A stretch of 64,000 bases of DNA from Acidobacteriaceae bacterium (GCA_027306695.1 DAHUZH010000001.1:19467-83466), one strand, 5' to 3'. Shown: positions 53,525-63,103, counted from the first letter of the stretch. Notes: a model not told the origin generated them from the letters alone. Made by a program: numbers and translations.

Positions 53525-55255
53525 ATGGAACATTCGAAATTGCGGTCATACGGCCGGTGGATCGTGGCTACCTGTGTATTAGGGCTTGGGACGACGGTCC
53601 TGACGGCGCAGCAGACATCGAGTTCTTCAGGGACCTCAAGTTCTACAGCCCAAAGCACGGCAGCGAAGCCGGTGGCGGGTGTCAACCCATCGCGAGCGGA
53701 TATTTTTGCGGGTTATTCATACCTTGCACCCCATGGCAATATCAATGGCGAAAAATATAACGCCGTAAATTTGGGCGCGATCGGTAGCGGCGCATACTAT
53801 TTTAACAAGTACATGGGCGGCGAAGTCAGCCTGGCGTCCCACCCCGACGGACCTGGGGACGGTTTCACCACGATCAACGGCGGTCCCATTGTGCGTTTTC
53901 CACTGGTCGATATGACCCCGTTCCTCCACGCACTGATCGGTACGACCCGCATCGGCGGCCCAAACTATAATGGCTTCGATACGAATGGAAATCCAGTCCC
54001 TTACGTGAATCCCTATCGCTGGGGTACATCACTGACGGCTGGCGGCGGTCTGGATTATCCTCTACCCTTTTTCAATCATCATCTTGGTCTGCGACTCTTT
54101 CAGGCCGATTACCAGTACATGCACGCTTCCTTCGGTCCAGGCGGCGGCAACATCGAAGGTGGTCGCGCCAATATCAACGCGGCCCAGCTCAGCACAGGCC
54201 TGCTGTATCACATTGGCAGCATCCTTCCGCCGCCCCCGGTGACCATGACGGCGTCCGCCAGTCCATCGCAAGTGTATCCCGGCGAGCCTGTTACCGTTAC
54301 GGGCAATGCACAGAACCTCAATCCGAAGAAGACCGCTACCTATAACTGGACCAGCACTGGCGGCAAGGTGAGCGGAACATCTTCTACGGCCAACATAGAT
54401 ACGACCGATCTAGCGCCCGGCACATACACCGTTACAGGCCATGTCACGGAAGGCAACAAGGCCGGTCAGTCGGCCGACGCTAACACGACCTTCTCGGTGA
54501 AGCAGTTCGATCCACCCACCGCCTCCTGTACGGCCAATCCGACGACTGTCAATCCTGGCGACTCTGCTACGATTACCGCCCAAGGTGTCAGCCCGCAGAA
54601 TCGGCCCCTGACCTATAGCTACAGCGCTTCCTCCGGCCAGGTGAGTGGGTCTGGCACGACCGCTACCCTGAATACCACCGGCGTCGCCCCCGGTGTTATC
54701 ACGGTCACATGCAACGTGTCCGACGATAAGGGTCAGACAGCCTCTTCGACGACGAGCGTAACGATCAATGCGCCGCCGCCACCGCCAGCGCCAAAGACGG
54801 AGACTCTCTGCTCGATCGACTTTGGTCGTGACAAGCGCCGTCCAGTCCGCGTGGACAATGAAGCCAAGGCTTGCCTCGATGAGGTTGCCCTGAATCTTCA
54901 GCGTACACCTGACGCAAAGGCCGTCCTGGTCGGCAACAGTGCTCCCACCGAGCGTAACGGCAGCAAAGCGGCAGCCGAGCGTGCGGTCAACACCAAGTCC
55001 TACCTGGTGAACGAGAAAGGAATCGATCCTTCCCGCATCGACGTCCGCACAGGCAACGCTGGGACCCAGAGCGTGCAGAACTATCTGGTTCCATCTGGTG
55101 CGACCTTCGATAATGATGTGCAAGGTACGACTGCGGTCGATACCTCAACGGTGAAAGCCTCCCGCAATGCCTATGGGCATGCCAAAGCTGCCACCACGGC
55201 GCATCATCACAAGGCCAAGAAGTCATCCACAACCTCCAACCCGTCAAATCAATAA
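53525..55255 (+). CDS. Outer-membrane protein: beta-barrel, two Ig-like modules, OmpA-like C-terminus
   Basis: The ATG at 53525 follows GGAGG at 8 bases, giving 576 residues. After a signal peptide ending near LTAQ there is an eight-strand-type barrel (ADIFAGYSYLAPHGNING to LSTGLLYHIGS, residues ~45-235). Two Ig/PKD-like modules follow, each opening with a TASxSPSQVYPGE- or TANPTTVNPGD-like strand, then a proline linker (PPPPPAPK) and an OmpA-like domain (ETLCSIDFGRDKRRPVRVDNEAKACLDEVA, TERNGSKAAAERA). It probably ties the outer membrane to peptidoglycan. The tail is rich in His and Lys. A strong terminator follows. Confidence 0.85.
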   Translation: MEHSKLRSYGRWIVATCVLGLGTTVLTAQQTSSSSGTSSSTAQSTAAKPVAGVNPSRADIFAGYSYLAPHGNINGEKYNAVNLGAIGSGAYYFNKYMGGEVSLASHPDGPGDGFTTINGGPIVRFPLVDMTPFLHALIGTTRIGGPNYNGFDTNGNPVPYVNPYRWGTSLTAGGGLDYPLPFFNHHLGLRLFQADYQYMHASFGPGGGNIEGGRANINAAQLSTGLLYHIGSILPPPPVTMTASASPSQVYPGEPVTVTGNAQNLNPKKTATYNWTSTGGKVSGTSSTANIDTTDLAPGTYTVTGHVTEGNKAGQSADANTTFSVKQFDPPTASCTANPTTVNPGDSATITAQGVSPQNRPLTYSYSASSGQVSGSGTTATLNTTGVAPGVITVTCNVSDDKGQTASSTTSVTINAPPPPPAPKTETLCSIDFGRDKRRPVRVDNEAKACLDEVALNLQRTPDAKAVLVGNSAPTERNGSKAAAERAVNTKSYLVNEKGIDPSRIDVRTGNAGTQSVQNYLVPSGATFDNDVQGTTAVDTSTVKASRNAYGHAKAATTAHHHKAKKSSTTSNPSNQ

Positions 55256-55278
55256 AGTATTGACGAGTTGCATACTCA

Positions 55279-55311
55279 GGGCCGGTCCGGATTTTCCGGT
55301 CGGCCCTTTTT
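55279..55311 (+). terminator. Rho-independent terminator after OmpA-like gene
   Basis: GGGCCGGTCCGG (55279-55290) and CCGGTCGGCCC (55296-55306) form a GC-rich stem around ATTTT, followed directly by TTTTT. It lies 23 bases after the stop codon and argues against any translation start for the next gene before it. Confidence 0.88.
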
Positions 55312-55414
55312 CTTACAGAACCTTGGCCGTGCAGGTTGCTTGCTTCACCTCATCCATCGCGCTCATGGCGCATTCGCAGCCCTTGGTTTACCTCAATTTC
55401 GGTTGGTTAAAAAC

Positions 55415-57400
55415 ATGCGTCGAACCTCCTCTTCCATTCAAATTTTGATCTTGGGACTATTGAGTCTTCTCTTTGCAACCCGCACCTCTGCCCAGATGTG
55501 GCCGACGGTTGGCCCGTATGGTGGAGACGCGCGCAGTTTTGCTCACAGCCCCACAACACCTTCCCACATCCTGCTGGGCACGAGCGACAGCTGGATTTAT
55601 CAAACGGACAACGGCATTCAATGGAGCCGGTTGAGCAAGATCTCGACTTCGGATTCGCTGGTGCTAGACCACATTCTGTTCGACGAGTCCAATCCGCAAC
55701 GCCTGATTGTCGGTGCCTGGATGCTGGATCGTCCGTCTGGAGGGGTCTTCATCAGCGAAGATGAAGGACACCACTGGAAGGCCGTGCCGGACATGCAGGG
55801 ACAGTCAGTCCGCGCGCTGGCACAGGCCCCTTCCAACCCCAAAGTCTTCGTTGCCGGAACGCTGAAAGGCGTTTATCGCAGCGAAGATGGCGGACTGCAC
55901 TGGAGCCTGATCAGCCCGCCGGGCAGCATCGAAATCCATGAAGTGGAATCGATTGCCATCGATCCTGTAAATCCGGAAGACATCTACGCTGGCACCTGGC
56001 ATTTGCCATGGAAGACCCAGGACGGCGGCCGCTCGTGGCAAAACATCAAGCAGGGCTTGATCGTCGACTCGGACGTGTTCTCAATCATCATCGACCCCCA
56101 TGCTCATGACACTGTTTATGCCAGCGCCTGCTCCGGGATTTACAAGAGCATCGACGCAGGCGCCGAGTTTCATAAGATTCAAGGCATTCCTTCCGCTGCC
56201 CGGCGCACGCGCGTCCTGATGCAGGACCCAAATCATCCCGATACCGTCTATGCCGGGACCACCGAGGGACTCTACCGGACCACGGATGCGGGGACCAAGT
56301 GGACGTTGATGACGCCGAACGACATCATCATCAACGACATCTACATCGACCCCAGAAATTCGCAGCACATTCTGATGGCGACAGATCGCAGCGGCGTCCT
56401 CGATAGTGAGGACGGCTCGCAAAGCTTCCACGATTCCAATCTCGGATTCGCGCAGCGTCAGGTCTCTTCGATGGCGGTCGATCCCCGGAACCCAGACACA
56501 ATTTATGCCGGCGTGCTGAATGACAAACGCTTCGGCGGCGTATTCGTATCGAAGGACCTAGGAGAAAGCTGGAACCAGATCGGCTCAGGACTGGATGGGC
56601 GCGATGTCTTTGCTCTTGCCCTGTCTCCGAGTGGCAACCTGCTGGCCGGAACCAACCACGGTGTCTATCGCTGGACTGGAGCCAGGTGGGACGACATCAG
56701 CAACCGCCTGAAAGAGTCCACCCGTAAAGTCGTGCTTTACAAAAAGAAGCACCGCTATGTCTCTACAGAAACGACCTATCTGCCAGATGGCAAGATCGAA
56801 GGTGCTGTGCATGGCTTGGCGTTTGCGGATGGCAAGTGGTACGCTGCGACCTCGGACGGCGTCTATTCAAGCAGCGACAGCGGCTTTGTCTGGCGGAGAA
56901 GCCATGTTTCCTCCACAATGAAATCTTCGAGTCTGCCGTTTTGGAACATCGCGGCGGGTGGTAGCACGGTGTTGGCCAACGGCCCCTCCGTGTTATATGT
57001 TTCGCTCAATCAGGCAAAGAGTTGGCAGCCGGCAAATCTTCCCGCAGGCTGGAGTCGCGTGCGTTACGTCGCCGTTGATGATGATGGTCGCTTGTGGGCC
57101 GGAGGGCGCTTAGGCGTCGCGTACAGTGAGAACCAGGGCCAGAGCTGGCAAGACGCGGACCTGCCCATCAACAACATCAGTGGCTTGCAATATGACGCTC
57201 GGCTAAAGCGGGTGATGGCTACTTCGTATGATTCCGATCTGTTATTTGGGATCAATCCAGCGGACAGAAAGTCGATTTGGTGGAACGCGGGCTGGCGCAC
57301 TCATATCGTTGGCTCGTCCAAGGGTGGCCTGGTTGCTGCAACCCTGTTGCATGGAGTCCTGGTGCAGCCGAAGGAAGAAGCAGTAAACTCGTCGTTCTGA
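55415..57400 (+). CDS. Secreted Asp-box (BNR/sortilin-like) beta-propeller protein
   Basis: I chose the ATG at 55415, after the terminator; it begins a signal peptide (IQILILGLLSLLFATRTSA). The 661 residues contain many Asp-box turns of the form S-x-D-x-G-x-x-W: ISEDEGHHWKAV, RSEDGGLHWSLI, KTQDGGRSWQNI, RTTDAGTKWTLM, VSKDLGESWNQI, SSSDSGFVWRRS and YSENQGQSWQDA. This is the architecture of VPS10/GH74-type seven-bladed propellers. Relatives are glycan-binding proteins or hydrolases, but no catalytic residues could be assigned. No strong ribosome-binding site precedes the start. Confidence 0.85.
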   Translation: MRRTSSSIQILILGLLSLLFATRTSAQMWPTVGPYGGDARSFAHSPTTPSHILLGTSDSWIYQTDNGIQWSRLSKISTSDSLVLDHILFDESNPQRLIVGAWMLDRPSGGVFISEDEGHHWKAVPDMQGQSVRALAQAPSNPKVFVAGTLKGVYRSEDGGLHWSLISPPGSIEIHEVESIAIDPVNPEDIYAGTWHLPWKTQDGGRSWQNIKQGLIVDSDVFSIIIDPHAHDTVYASACSGIYKSIDAGAEFHKIQGIPSAARRTRVLMQDPNHPDTVYAGTTEGLYRTTDAGTKWTLMTPNDIIINDIYIDPRNSQHILMATDRSGVLDSEDGSQSFHDSNLGFAQRQVSSMAVDPRNPDTIYAGVLNDKRFGGVFVSKDLGESWNQIGSGLDGRDVFALALSPSGNLLAGTNHGVYRWTGARWDDISNRLKESTRKVVLYKKKHRYVSTETTYLPDGKIEGAVHGLAFADGKWYAATSDGVYSSSDSGFVWRRSHVSSTMKSSSLPFWNIAAGGSTVLANGPSVLYVSLNQAKSWQPANLPAGWSRVRYVAVDDDGRLWAGGRLGVAYSENQGQSWQDADLPINNISGLQYDARLKRVMATSYDSDLLFGINPADRKSIWWNAGWRTHIVGSSKGGLVAATLLHGVLVQPKEEAVNSSF

Positions 57401-57438
57401 ACTTGTGGCCGGTATAGCGCAGCCATGATAAGGGCACT

Positions 57439-57915
57439 ATGACACTGCCGGACGCTTCCAATTGCGTGGTGCGTCCGGCAGTGCTGCGTGACTTGGATCG
57501 GCTGCTGGCGATAGATGCTCTTTGTTTTCCACCAGGCATCGCCTATCCACCCCAGGAAATTGCGGGCCTGCTCCGCACCCGGTCGGTATTGACGCTGGTT
57601 GCGGAGAAATCCGGGACAATTGTTGGGTTTGCCGCACTCGGGCAATGGCAGCGTCACGGCTTGAGGCATGGCGAGTTGATCACCATCGATGTTTTACCGG
57701 AATACCGGCGCGAGCGTGTAGGCTGGCAACTCCATCAGGGGCTGGAAGACTGGCTCCGGGCAGGCAACGGTGGCAGCATTCAACTTCACGTTGCGGTCGA
57801 TAACTCCTCTGCGCTTCGCTTTTATCGGCAACTGGGCTATCGAACTCTTGCGCGTGTTCCGCGATATTACCTGGAAACGATAGATGCCTGGCAGATGGAG
57901 AAACGGCTGGATTGA
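57439..57915 (+). CDS. GNAT-family N-acetyltransferase (RimI-like)
   Basis: The 158-residue protein has the acetyl-CoA site in LPEYRRERVGWQLHQ (the R-x-x-G-x-A region), the preceding ELITIDVLP strand, and the C-terminal NSSALRFYRQLGYRTL. The shape resembles RimI-like N-alpha-acetyltransferases, but the acceptor is unknown. GATAAGGGCACT upstream of ATG contains a weak Shine-Dalgarno. It follows the propeller gene by 38 bases. Confidence 0.9.
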   Translation: MTLPDASNCVVRPAVLRDLDRLLAIDALCFPPGIAYPPQEIAGLLRTRSVLTLVAEKSGTIVGFAALGQWQRHGLRHGELITIDVLPEYRRERVGWQLHQGLEDWLRAGNGGSIQLHVAVDNSSALRFYRQLGYRTLARVPRYYLETIDAWQMEKRLD

Positions 57916-57942
57916 TCGTTGATCGTGGGCAAAGGGTGCGTG

Positions 57943-58488
57943 CTATGCACCGCTGGCCGCTATCGCAGACAGCAATGTTGGCCTGTCTGCTTCCGTGTAA
58001 GGTCCGTTCGCACGCCATACGACGTGACCTGCCCGGTCGACGAGGATGGCGACTACCTGCTTCTCATTGACAATATGCAGTGCTTGACGGAACTTACGCT
58101 TGCTTACGTAGGCGGTCAGGATTCGTTTGCGTAAGGCGATGTCTGTGGTGTCGCTGCGCAGAGCAGCGTTAAACCACCAGCGGTATAGCAGGTTTTCCCA
58201 GGACATGGTGGGCAACTCGTAGTAGCGCAGCTTACTGTGCGCGGCTTCAATCTGGCGTGCCACCGGAATCCAGGTATCGACGTCTCGCTGTTGCTCACGG
58301 GCAAAAGAAATGATGACTAAATTCAGTGAACCGGAAAAATTCTGCGGCAGACTCATCTGTGCCTTGTCCAGGCTTGTTGCCGGGATGGCAGGGAATTGGC
58401 CCAGGTCCGAAGCGGGCGCGGTTATCGGGCCACCGAGCGCGAGACCGGGAAGAAAGCAAAGAATCAGCAAGCCAGATAAAAAGCGCAC
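57943..58488 (-). CDS. Exported thioredoxin-fold-like protein of unknown function
   Basis: The 181-residue protein starts at GTG with a signal peptide (LLILCFLPGLALGG). The body reads QNFSGSLNLVIISFAREQQRDVDTWIPVARQIE, then YELPTMSWENLLYRWWFNAALR and VVAILVDRAGHVVWRANGPY. The strand-helix order and last strand resemble thioredoxin-like proteins of the ATP10/AhpC type, without the CxxC pair. A role in the periplasm is likely; the function is not known. It converges with the GNAT gene. Confidence 0.68.
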   Translation of the reverse strand: MRFLSGLLILCFLPGLALGGPITAPASDLGQFPAIPATSLDKAQMSLPQNFSGSLNLVIISFAREQQRDVDTWIPVARQIEAAHSKLRYYELPTMSWENLLYRWWFNAALRSDTTDIALRKRILTAYVSKRKFRQALHIVNEKQVVAILVDRAGHVVWRANGPYTEADRPTLLSAIAASGA

Positions 58489-58647
58489 AGGTACATATCT
58501 CGGGTGCGTGAGATTAGGAAATTGTTCTTTCTCAGCCTAACAGTCCTACTGGGACTGCAACAAAAAATATGCAGAATGCATTCATTCCACCAACGGTTCT
58601 CGATGCCGACGCTGCGTTACATCCGTATCCGTCGATTATGATGGGAA

Positions 58648-59802
58648 GTGGTGGCGAACGTGGAAGCAATCAGTAAATCCCGGCATTCTTTCCAGACGGA
58701 CGACCCGCTGTTGCCGGCCATCGCCGAGAAGGTGTTTGCGGAAGAGCGTCTGAGCTTTGAGGATGGCGTGGCGCTCTATCGTTCGCCGGACATTCTCGCC
58801 GTGGGCTGGCTGGCCAACTGGGTGCGCGAAAAGATGCACGGCGACATCGCCTACTTCAACGTCAATCGTCATATAAATCCCACCAACGTCTGTGTGGCTG
58901 CGTGCCGCCTCTGCGCTTTCGGGCGCAAGAAGGACGCGCCCGGAGCCTACACCATGGCGCTCGAAGAAGCATGGGAGCGGGCCGCGCAAGGCTACTCTGA
59001 AGCTGTGACGGAATTCCATTTAGTCGGTGGCCTGCATCCCGATCTGCAACTGGAATATTTTCTCGACCTGATTCGCGGACTGAAAGAGCGCTTCCCGAAG
59101 GTCCACGTCAAGGCATTTACCATGGTGGAGATCGCGTATCTCGCCAAACGTTCAAAGCTGACCATCCGCGAGACGATTGAAAAGTTGAAGGCTGCAGGCG
59201 TGGATTCCATGCCCGGCGGCGGGGCGGAAATTTTTTCCGATCGCGTGCGGCACATCATCTGCGACCACAAAATCGACGGCGCGGAGTGGCTGGAGACGGC
59301 GCGCATCGCGCATCAACTAGGGCTTCGCTCGAACGCCACCATGCTTTACGGCCATGTCGAAAACGATGAAGACCGCGTGGACCACCTGCTGCGGCTGCGC
59401 GCCTTGCAGGACGAAACCGGTGGCTTCCAGACCTTTATCCCGCTGGCCTTTCACCCCGACAATACCGCGCTCGACCACCTGCCGAAGACCAGCGGACTTA
59501 CCGACATTCGCCAGATTGCCGTTGGTCGCCTGATGCTCGATAACTTCGGTCACATCAAGGCATACTGGCAGATGATGACGGCCAAGATCGCGCAGATCGC
59601 ACTGCGTTTCGGCGCGGACGACATCGACGGGACCGTGATCGAAGAAAAAATCTATCACGATGCGGGCGCGGAAACGCCACAAGGCATGCGCCGCGCCGAC
59701 CTTGTGCGCCTCATCGCCGAGGCCGGACGCATTCCATTCGAGCGCGACACGCTGTATCGTGCCGTTGAGCGCGCAGGCGACACGTTCACTGTCGCGGTCT
59801 AA
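58648..59802 (+). CDS. mqnE: Aminofutalosine synthase MqnE
   Basis: The 384-residue radical SAM enzyme starts at GTG with GGGAAG close upstream. The cluster motif CVAACRLC gives Cys82, Cys86 and Cys89; YFNVNRHINPTNVC and FHLVGGLHPDLQLEYF are signatures of MqnE. SMPGGGAEIF and the long barrel follow. It adds the SAM-derived adenosyl radical to 3-[(1-carboxyvinyl)oxy]benzoate in the futalosine route to menaquinone. Other mqn genes are not in the window. Confidence 0.95.
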   Translation: MVANVEAISKSRHSFQTDDPLLPAIAEKVFAEERLSFEDGVALYRSPDILAVGWLANWVREKMHGDIAYFNVNRHINPTNVCVAACRLCAFGRKKDAPGAYTMALEEAWERAAQGYSEAVTEFHLVGGLHPDLQLEYFLDLIRGLKERFPKVHVKAFTMVEIAYLAKRSKLTIRETIEKLKAAGVDSMPGGGAEIFSDRVRHIICDHKIDGAEWLETARIAHQLGLRSNATMLYGHVENDEDRVDHLLRLRALQDETGGFQTFIPLAFHPDNTALDHLPKTSGLTDIRQIAVGRLMLDNFGHIKAYWQMMTAKIAQIALRFGADDIDGTVIEEKIYHDAGAETPQGMRRADLVRLIAEAGRIPFERDTLYRAVERAGDTFTVAV

Positions 59803-59944
59803 GCGCGGACATACGCCGCAAGACCGGTGTTTTTTAATTTTTACGAATCCTTCTCTACCCCCTTCGCGTCCATTTCTGAAATGAGGTGGCTTTCCCGCTC
59901 CTGTCCCTGCATAATGGTTTCGATGGTTTGGAGGATATGAAGTG

Positions 59945-62170
59945 ATGATTAGTTTTTCTCGTCTTGTGAAGGGCGCTGCAGTTCCAGCATGCGCAATGAT
60001 TTTTAGCATCCTGCTTCTGCCAGCAACGTCGCAGGCACAACAAACTGGTCCGATCCATGGTGGAGGAGGCATTACGCTACCGCCGCCCCCGCCGACGCCG
60101 ATCATTCCGGTAGTCAACCAATATCAGATCAAGTCTGTCACTGCCTGTAATCAACCGCCTTGCCCCGAGGAGCAGGCTGTCTCGCAGAAAATCACGATTG
60201 TCGATAACTATCGCTGGCTGGAAAGCGACAACGATCCGCTGGTGCGTCAATGGATTGGTGCCCAGATGGCCTACACGCAGCTCTATCTTTCGCAGTTAAA
60301 AAACAGATCCAAGATCGCCAGCGAATTGACGGCGCTGATGAAGGTCGATACGGAAACCATGCCGATCATGGAAAAGGACGTCTACTTTTTCAAGAAAAAA
60401 ACGGCAGACCAGAACCAGGCATCCATTTATATGCGCCGCGGACTGCAAGGCACGGATGAACTGCTGATTGATGCCAGCAAGCTCAGTTCCGACCAGAACA
60501 CCTCTGTCAGCATCCTGGGTGCTTCGCCGGATGCAAAGCTGCTGGTTTACGCTGTGCGGGTGGGCGGGGCGGATGAAGGCACGGTCCATGTTCGCGATAT
60601 CAAGACCCAAAAGGACCTTGCCGATGTGCTGCCACCTGCGCGATATTTTGGCGCCAGCCTGGCCCCAAAGAGCAAGGGAATCTATTACTCGGTCTACAAC
60701 CACACTGGCACGCATGTGTATTACCATGCCTTCGGCACGCCGGTAACGGCAGACAAAATGATCTTCGGCGACACCTACAAGGGACGCAAACTGGGGCCAC
60801 TGGATCTGACCAGCGCGCGGGTGTCGCAGAATGAACGCTATCTTGTGCTGCAAATTGCGCACGGTGTTCCCGCGACGCAGGAAGACATTCTGGTCAAGGA
60901 CCTGCGCCATCCAGATAGCGAATGGCAGCAGGTGATCTATGGAATCAAGTCGCATTTCAGCGGGCAGGTAGTGGATGATGCGGTCTATGTCAAAACCGAC
61001 TACAAAGCGCCGAATGGCCGCATCGTCAAGGTCGACATGGCCCATCCCGAAGAGGCGTCATGGCAGACGGTTGTGCCCGAAGGTACGAATGTCATCGACA
61101 GCTTTACCATAACTGGGAAGCATCTGTTCGTCACCAAGCTTGTGGATGTGAAGACCCAGACCACGATCTACAAGATGGATGGCAAGCAAGTGGGCGAGCT
61201 GAGCTATCCCGGCATCGGGACCGGCACGGGCGTGTATGGCAAGATTGACCAGAAGATCGGTTTCTACAGCTTTGAATCCCTGAATCGTCCGCCGACGATT
61301 TACAGCTACGACACGTCCAACGGCAAGTCCGATGTATTCTTCGCGGAGAAAGTACCGTTCAACAGCGACCAGTATGAAGTACGGCAGGTGTTCTATCGCT
61401 CGAAGGATGGTACGCGCGTGCCCATGTTCATCGTAGGCCGCAAGGGCCTGCCGCGCGACGGCAGCGTGCCCACGCTGATGACCGCGTATGGCGGATTTGA
61501 CCTGAGCATGACGCCGGAATGGAACCCGGAATATGCATGGTGGCTGCAACAAGGCGGATATTTTGCGCTACCCGACCTTCGCGGTGGTGATGAGTATGGC
61601 GAGGCGTGGCATAAGGCGGCGATGTTCGAGCACAAGCAGAATGTTTTCGACGACTTCTACGCGGCCGCCGATTATCTTGTTGCCAACCATTACACGACGC
61701 CAAAAATGCTTGCCATCCGCGGCCGTTCCAACGGCGGTCTGCTGATGGGCGCGGCCATGACGCAGCGGCCACACCTCTTCGGGGCCATCTGGTGCGGGTT
61801 CCCGCTGCTCGACATGCTGCGCTACCAGAATTTTCTGATTGGCCGTTTCTGGACCACCGAATACGGCTCTTCGGAAAATCCCGCCCAGTTGAATTACCTG
61901 CTGAAATACTCGCCGTATCAGAATGTCAGGACGGGGACCAAATATCCGGCCATCATGTTCTTTACCGGCAGCAGCGATACGCGCGTGGCCCCACTCCACG
62001 CACGCAAAATGACCGCCGCCATGCAGGCCGCCAGCGCCAGCGACCGGCCCATCTTGCTGCACTATGAGCTGAAGGCTGGCCATAGTTCCGGCGTCTCCAT
62101 CCACCAGCTTGTCGGCGATTATGCGGATGAGATGGCGTTTTTATGGAATGAAACGGCGGGAACCAGGTAA
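59945..62170 (+). CDS. Prolyl oligopeptidase-family serine peptidase, secreted
   Basis: GGAGG at 59930-59934 allows the ATG at 59945 (741 residues) or a GTG one codon earlier. A signal peptide ends near SQAQ, followed by a proline-rich segment. The seven-bladed propeller covers residues ~75-470 (QKITIVDNYRWLES at its start). The alpha/beta-hydrolase domain shows GTRVPMFIVGRKG, LMTAYGGFDLS, the nucleophile Ser595 in RGRSNGGLLMGA, Asp in GSSDTRVAPLHA and His in KAGHSSG. It cleaves short peptides after proline or related residues outside the cytoplasm. Confidence 0.95.
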   Translation: MISFSRLVKGAAVPACAMIFSILLLPATSQAQQTGPIHGGGGITLPPPPPTPIIPVVNQYQIKSVTACNQPPCPEEQAVSQKITIVDNYRWLESDNDPLVRQWIGAQMAYTQLYLSQLKNRSKIASELTALMKVDTETMPIMEKDVYFFKKKTADQNQASIYMRRGLQGTDELLIDASKLSSDQNTSVSILGASPDAKLLVYAVRVGGADEGTVHVRDIKTQKDLADVLPPARYFGASLAPKSKGIYYSVYNHTGTHVYYHAFGTPVTADKMIFGDTYKGRKLGPLDLTSARVSQNERYLVLQIAHGVPATQEDILVKDLRHPDSEWQQVIYGIKSHFSGQVVDDAVYVKTDYKAPNGRIVKVDMAHPEEASWQTVVPEGTNVIDSFTITGKHLFVTKLVDVKTQTTIYKMDGKQVGELSYPGIGTGTGVYGKIDQKIGFYSFESLNRPPTIYSYDTSNGKSDVFFAEKVPFNSDQYEVRQVFYRSKDGTRVPMFIVGRKGLPRDGSVPTLMTAYGGFDLSMTPEWNPEYAWWLQQGGYFALPDLRGGDEYGEAWHKAAMFEHKQNVFDDFYAAADYLVANHYTTPKMLAIRGRSNGGLLMGAAMTQRPHLFGAIWCGFPLLDMLRYQNFLIGRFWTTEYGSSENPAQLNYLLKYSPYQNVRTGTKYPAIMFFTGSSDTRVAPLHARKMTAAMQAASASDRPILLHYELKAGHSSGVSIHQLVGDYADEMAFLWNETAGTR

Positions 62171-62183
62171 GCCGCTGCTTCTC

Positions 62184-62214
62184 CAGATGGGCCGCATTCT
62201 TTGCGGCCCATCTG
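62184..62214. terminator. Strong hairpin, copy 2 of a repeated family
   Basis: CAGATGGGCCGC (62184-62195) pairs with GCGGCCCATCTG (62203-62214) around ATTCTTT, and outer CTTCT/GGAAG pairs extend the stem past one mismatch. It lies between the convergent peptidase and rhomboid genes. Compared with 47069-47099 one stem base pair is swapped C-G to G-C, preserving the fold. Confidence 0.75.
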
Positions 62215-62241
62215 AGGAAGCAGCCGATTGTCTAATGATGT

Positions 62242-63075
62242 TCAGTTCATCCAGCGTCGGTCGTTAGGGTCTTTCTTTTTGTCGGGATCGATGAGTCGGC
62301 CTTGTCCGTCAAACTTGACTGTGCGGCCATGCTTGCGCATGTATACCTCAAACTTGCGTGCTGCGCGCTGTCGTTTCCACCGGTAATATCCGTTGCGCAG
62401 CGAGAAGGCACGCTCGGAGGCCGCATAAGCGAAGCCGCGACGTGGGGCCTGCTTCACGTAGAGGTAGCCGAACAGCGCGCCTCCCAAATAAGCCAGATAG
62501 ATAAAGCCGCTCGGCCCCTGGATCACGCTGGCCAGCGCGACCAGCATGTAGATCATCACCAGGTATTTGGCGCGGATGGAGATGGGCAGGGGGAAGAGAA
62601 GAAATTTCTGGTCACCCATCAGCACGCCAAAGGCAGCCATCAGACCGAAGATGCCGCCAGCAGCGCCATACGTGGTCGCACGCGGCGTCATGTGGAAGAT
62701 ATGCGTGTAAGAGACGGCAACCGTCGTGAGCGCGGCTCCTACGACTGAAATGAAGTACAGCTCTGTCACCCAGCGCGTGCCGTAGGTGCTCTCCAGGTAC
62801 GCGCCGATAAACCATAGCGACAGCATGTCGAATGCGATCTGAAATATCCCGCCGCTCAAAAAACTGTACGTGAGCAGTTGCCACACTGCTCCATGCGTCA
62901 CCATAGTAGGGGTCAGCGCGCCGATGGCAAAGATGCCGATGGCGGTCCCCGGCGCAATCCAGCGCAGCAGCAATAGTGCAAAAAAAATGGCCACCGTCGC
63001 CAGGATGACCTTGCGGACCATCCCGGCGAACGGGGGAAAGGACAACATCATTGGACCCGATCGAGGCATACTCAT
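62242..63075 (-). CDS. Rhomboid-family membrane protein lacking the catalytic dyad
   Basis: The 277-residue protein has about six membrane helices and a charged C-terminal tail. The rhomboid frame is clear: IAFDMLSLWFIGAYLESTYGTRW in loop L1/helix 2, YGAAGGIFGL in helix 4 and YLAYLGGALFGYLY in helix 6. The active-site Ser of G-x-S-G is Ala139 (codon GCT), the catalytic His before LGG is Tyr196 (TAT), and the His/Asn of the HxxxN oxyanion motif are Gln and Asp. It therefore should not cleave proteins and may instead bind membrane helices, like iRhoms. Confidence 0.88.
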   Translation of the reverse strand: MSMPRSGPMMLSFPPFAGMVRKVILATVAIFFALLLLRWIAPGTAIGIFAIGALTPTMVTHGAVWQLLTYSFLSGGIFQIAFDMLSLWFIGAYLESTYGTRWVTELYFISVVGAALTTVAVSYTHIFHMTPRATTYGAAGGIFGLMAAFGVLMGDQKFLLFPLPISIRAKYLVMIYMLVALASVIQGPSGFIYLAYLGGALFGYLYVKQAPRRGFAYAASERAFSLRNGYYRWKRQRAARKFEVYMRKHGRTVKFDGQGRLIDPDKKKDPNDRRWMN

Positions 63076-63103
63076 CCAGCCTACGTCTTGATTGCGTCCG
63101 GCG

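Noticed and set aside
55268..55414. A start at 55268 for the Asp-box propeller gene
   Set aside because: It would begin before a clear stem plus T-run terminator, and the signal peptide starts at 55415.
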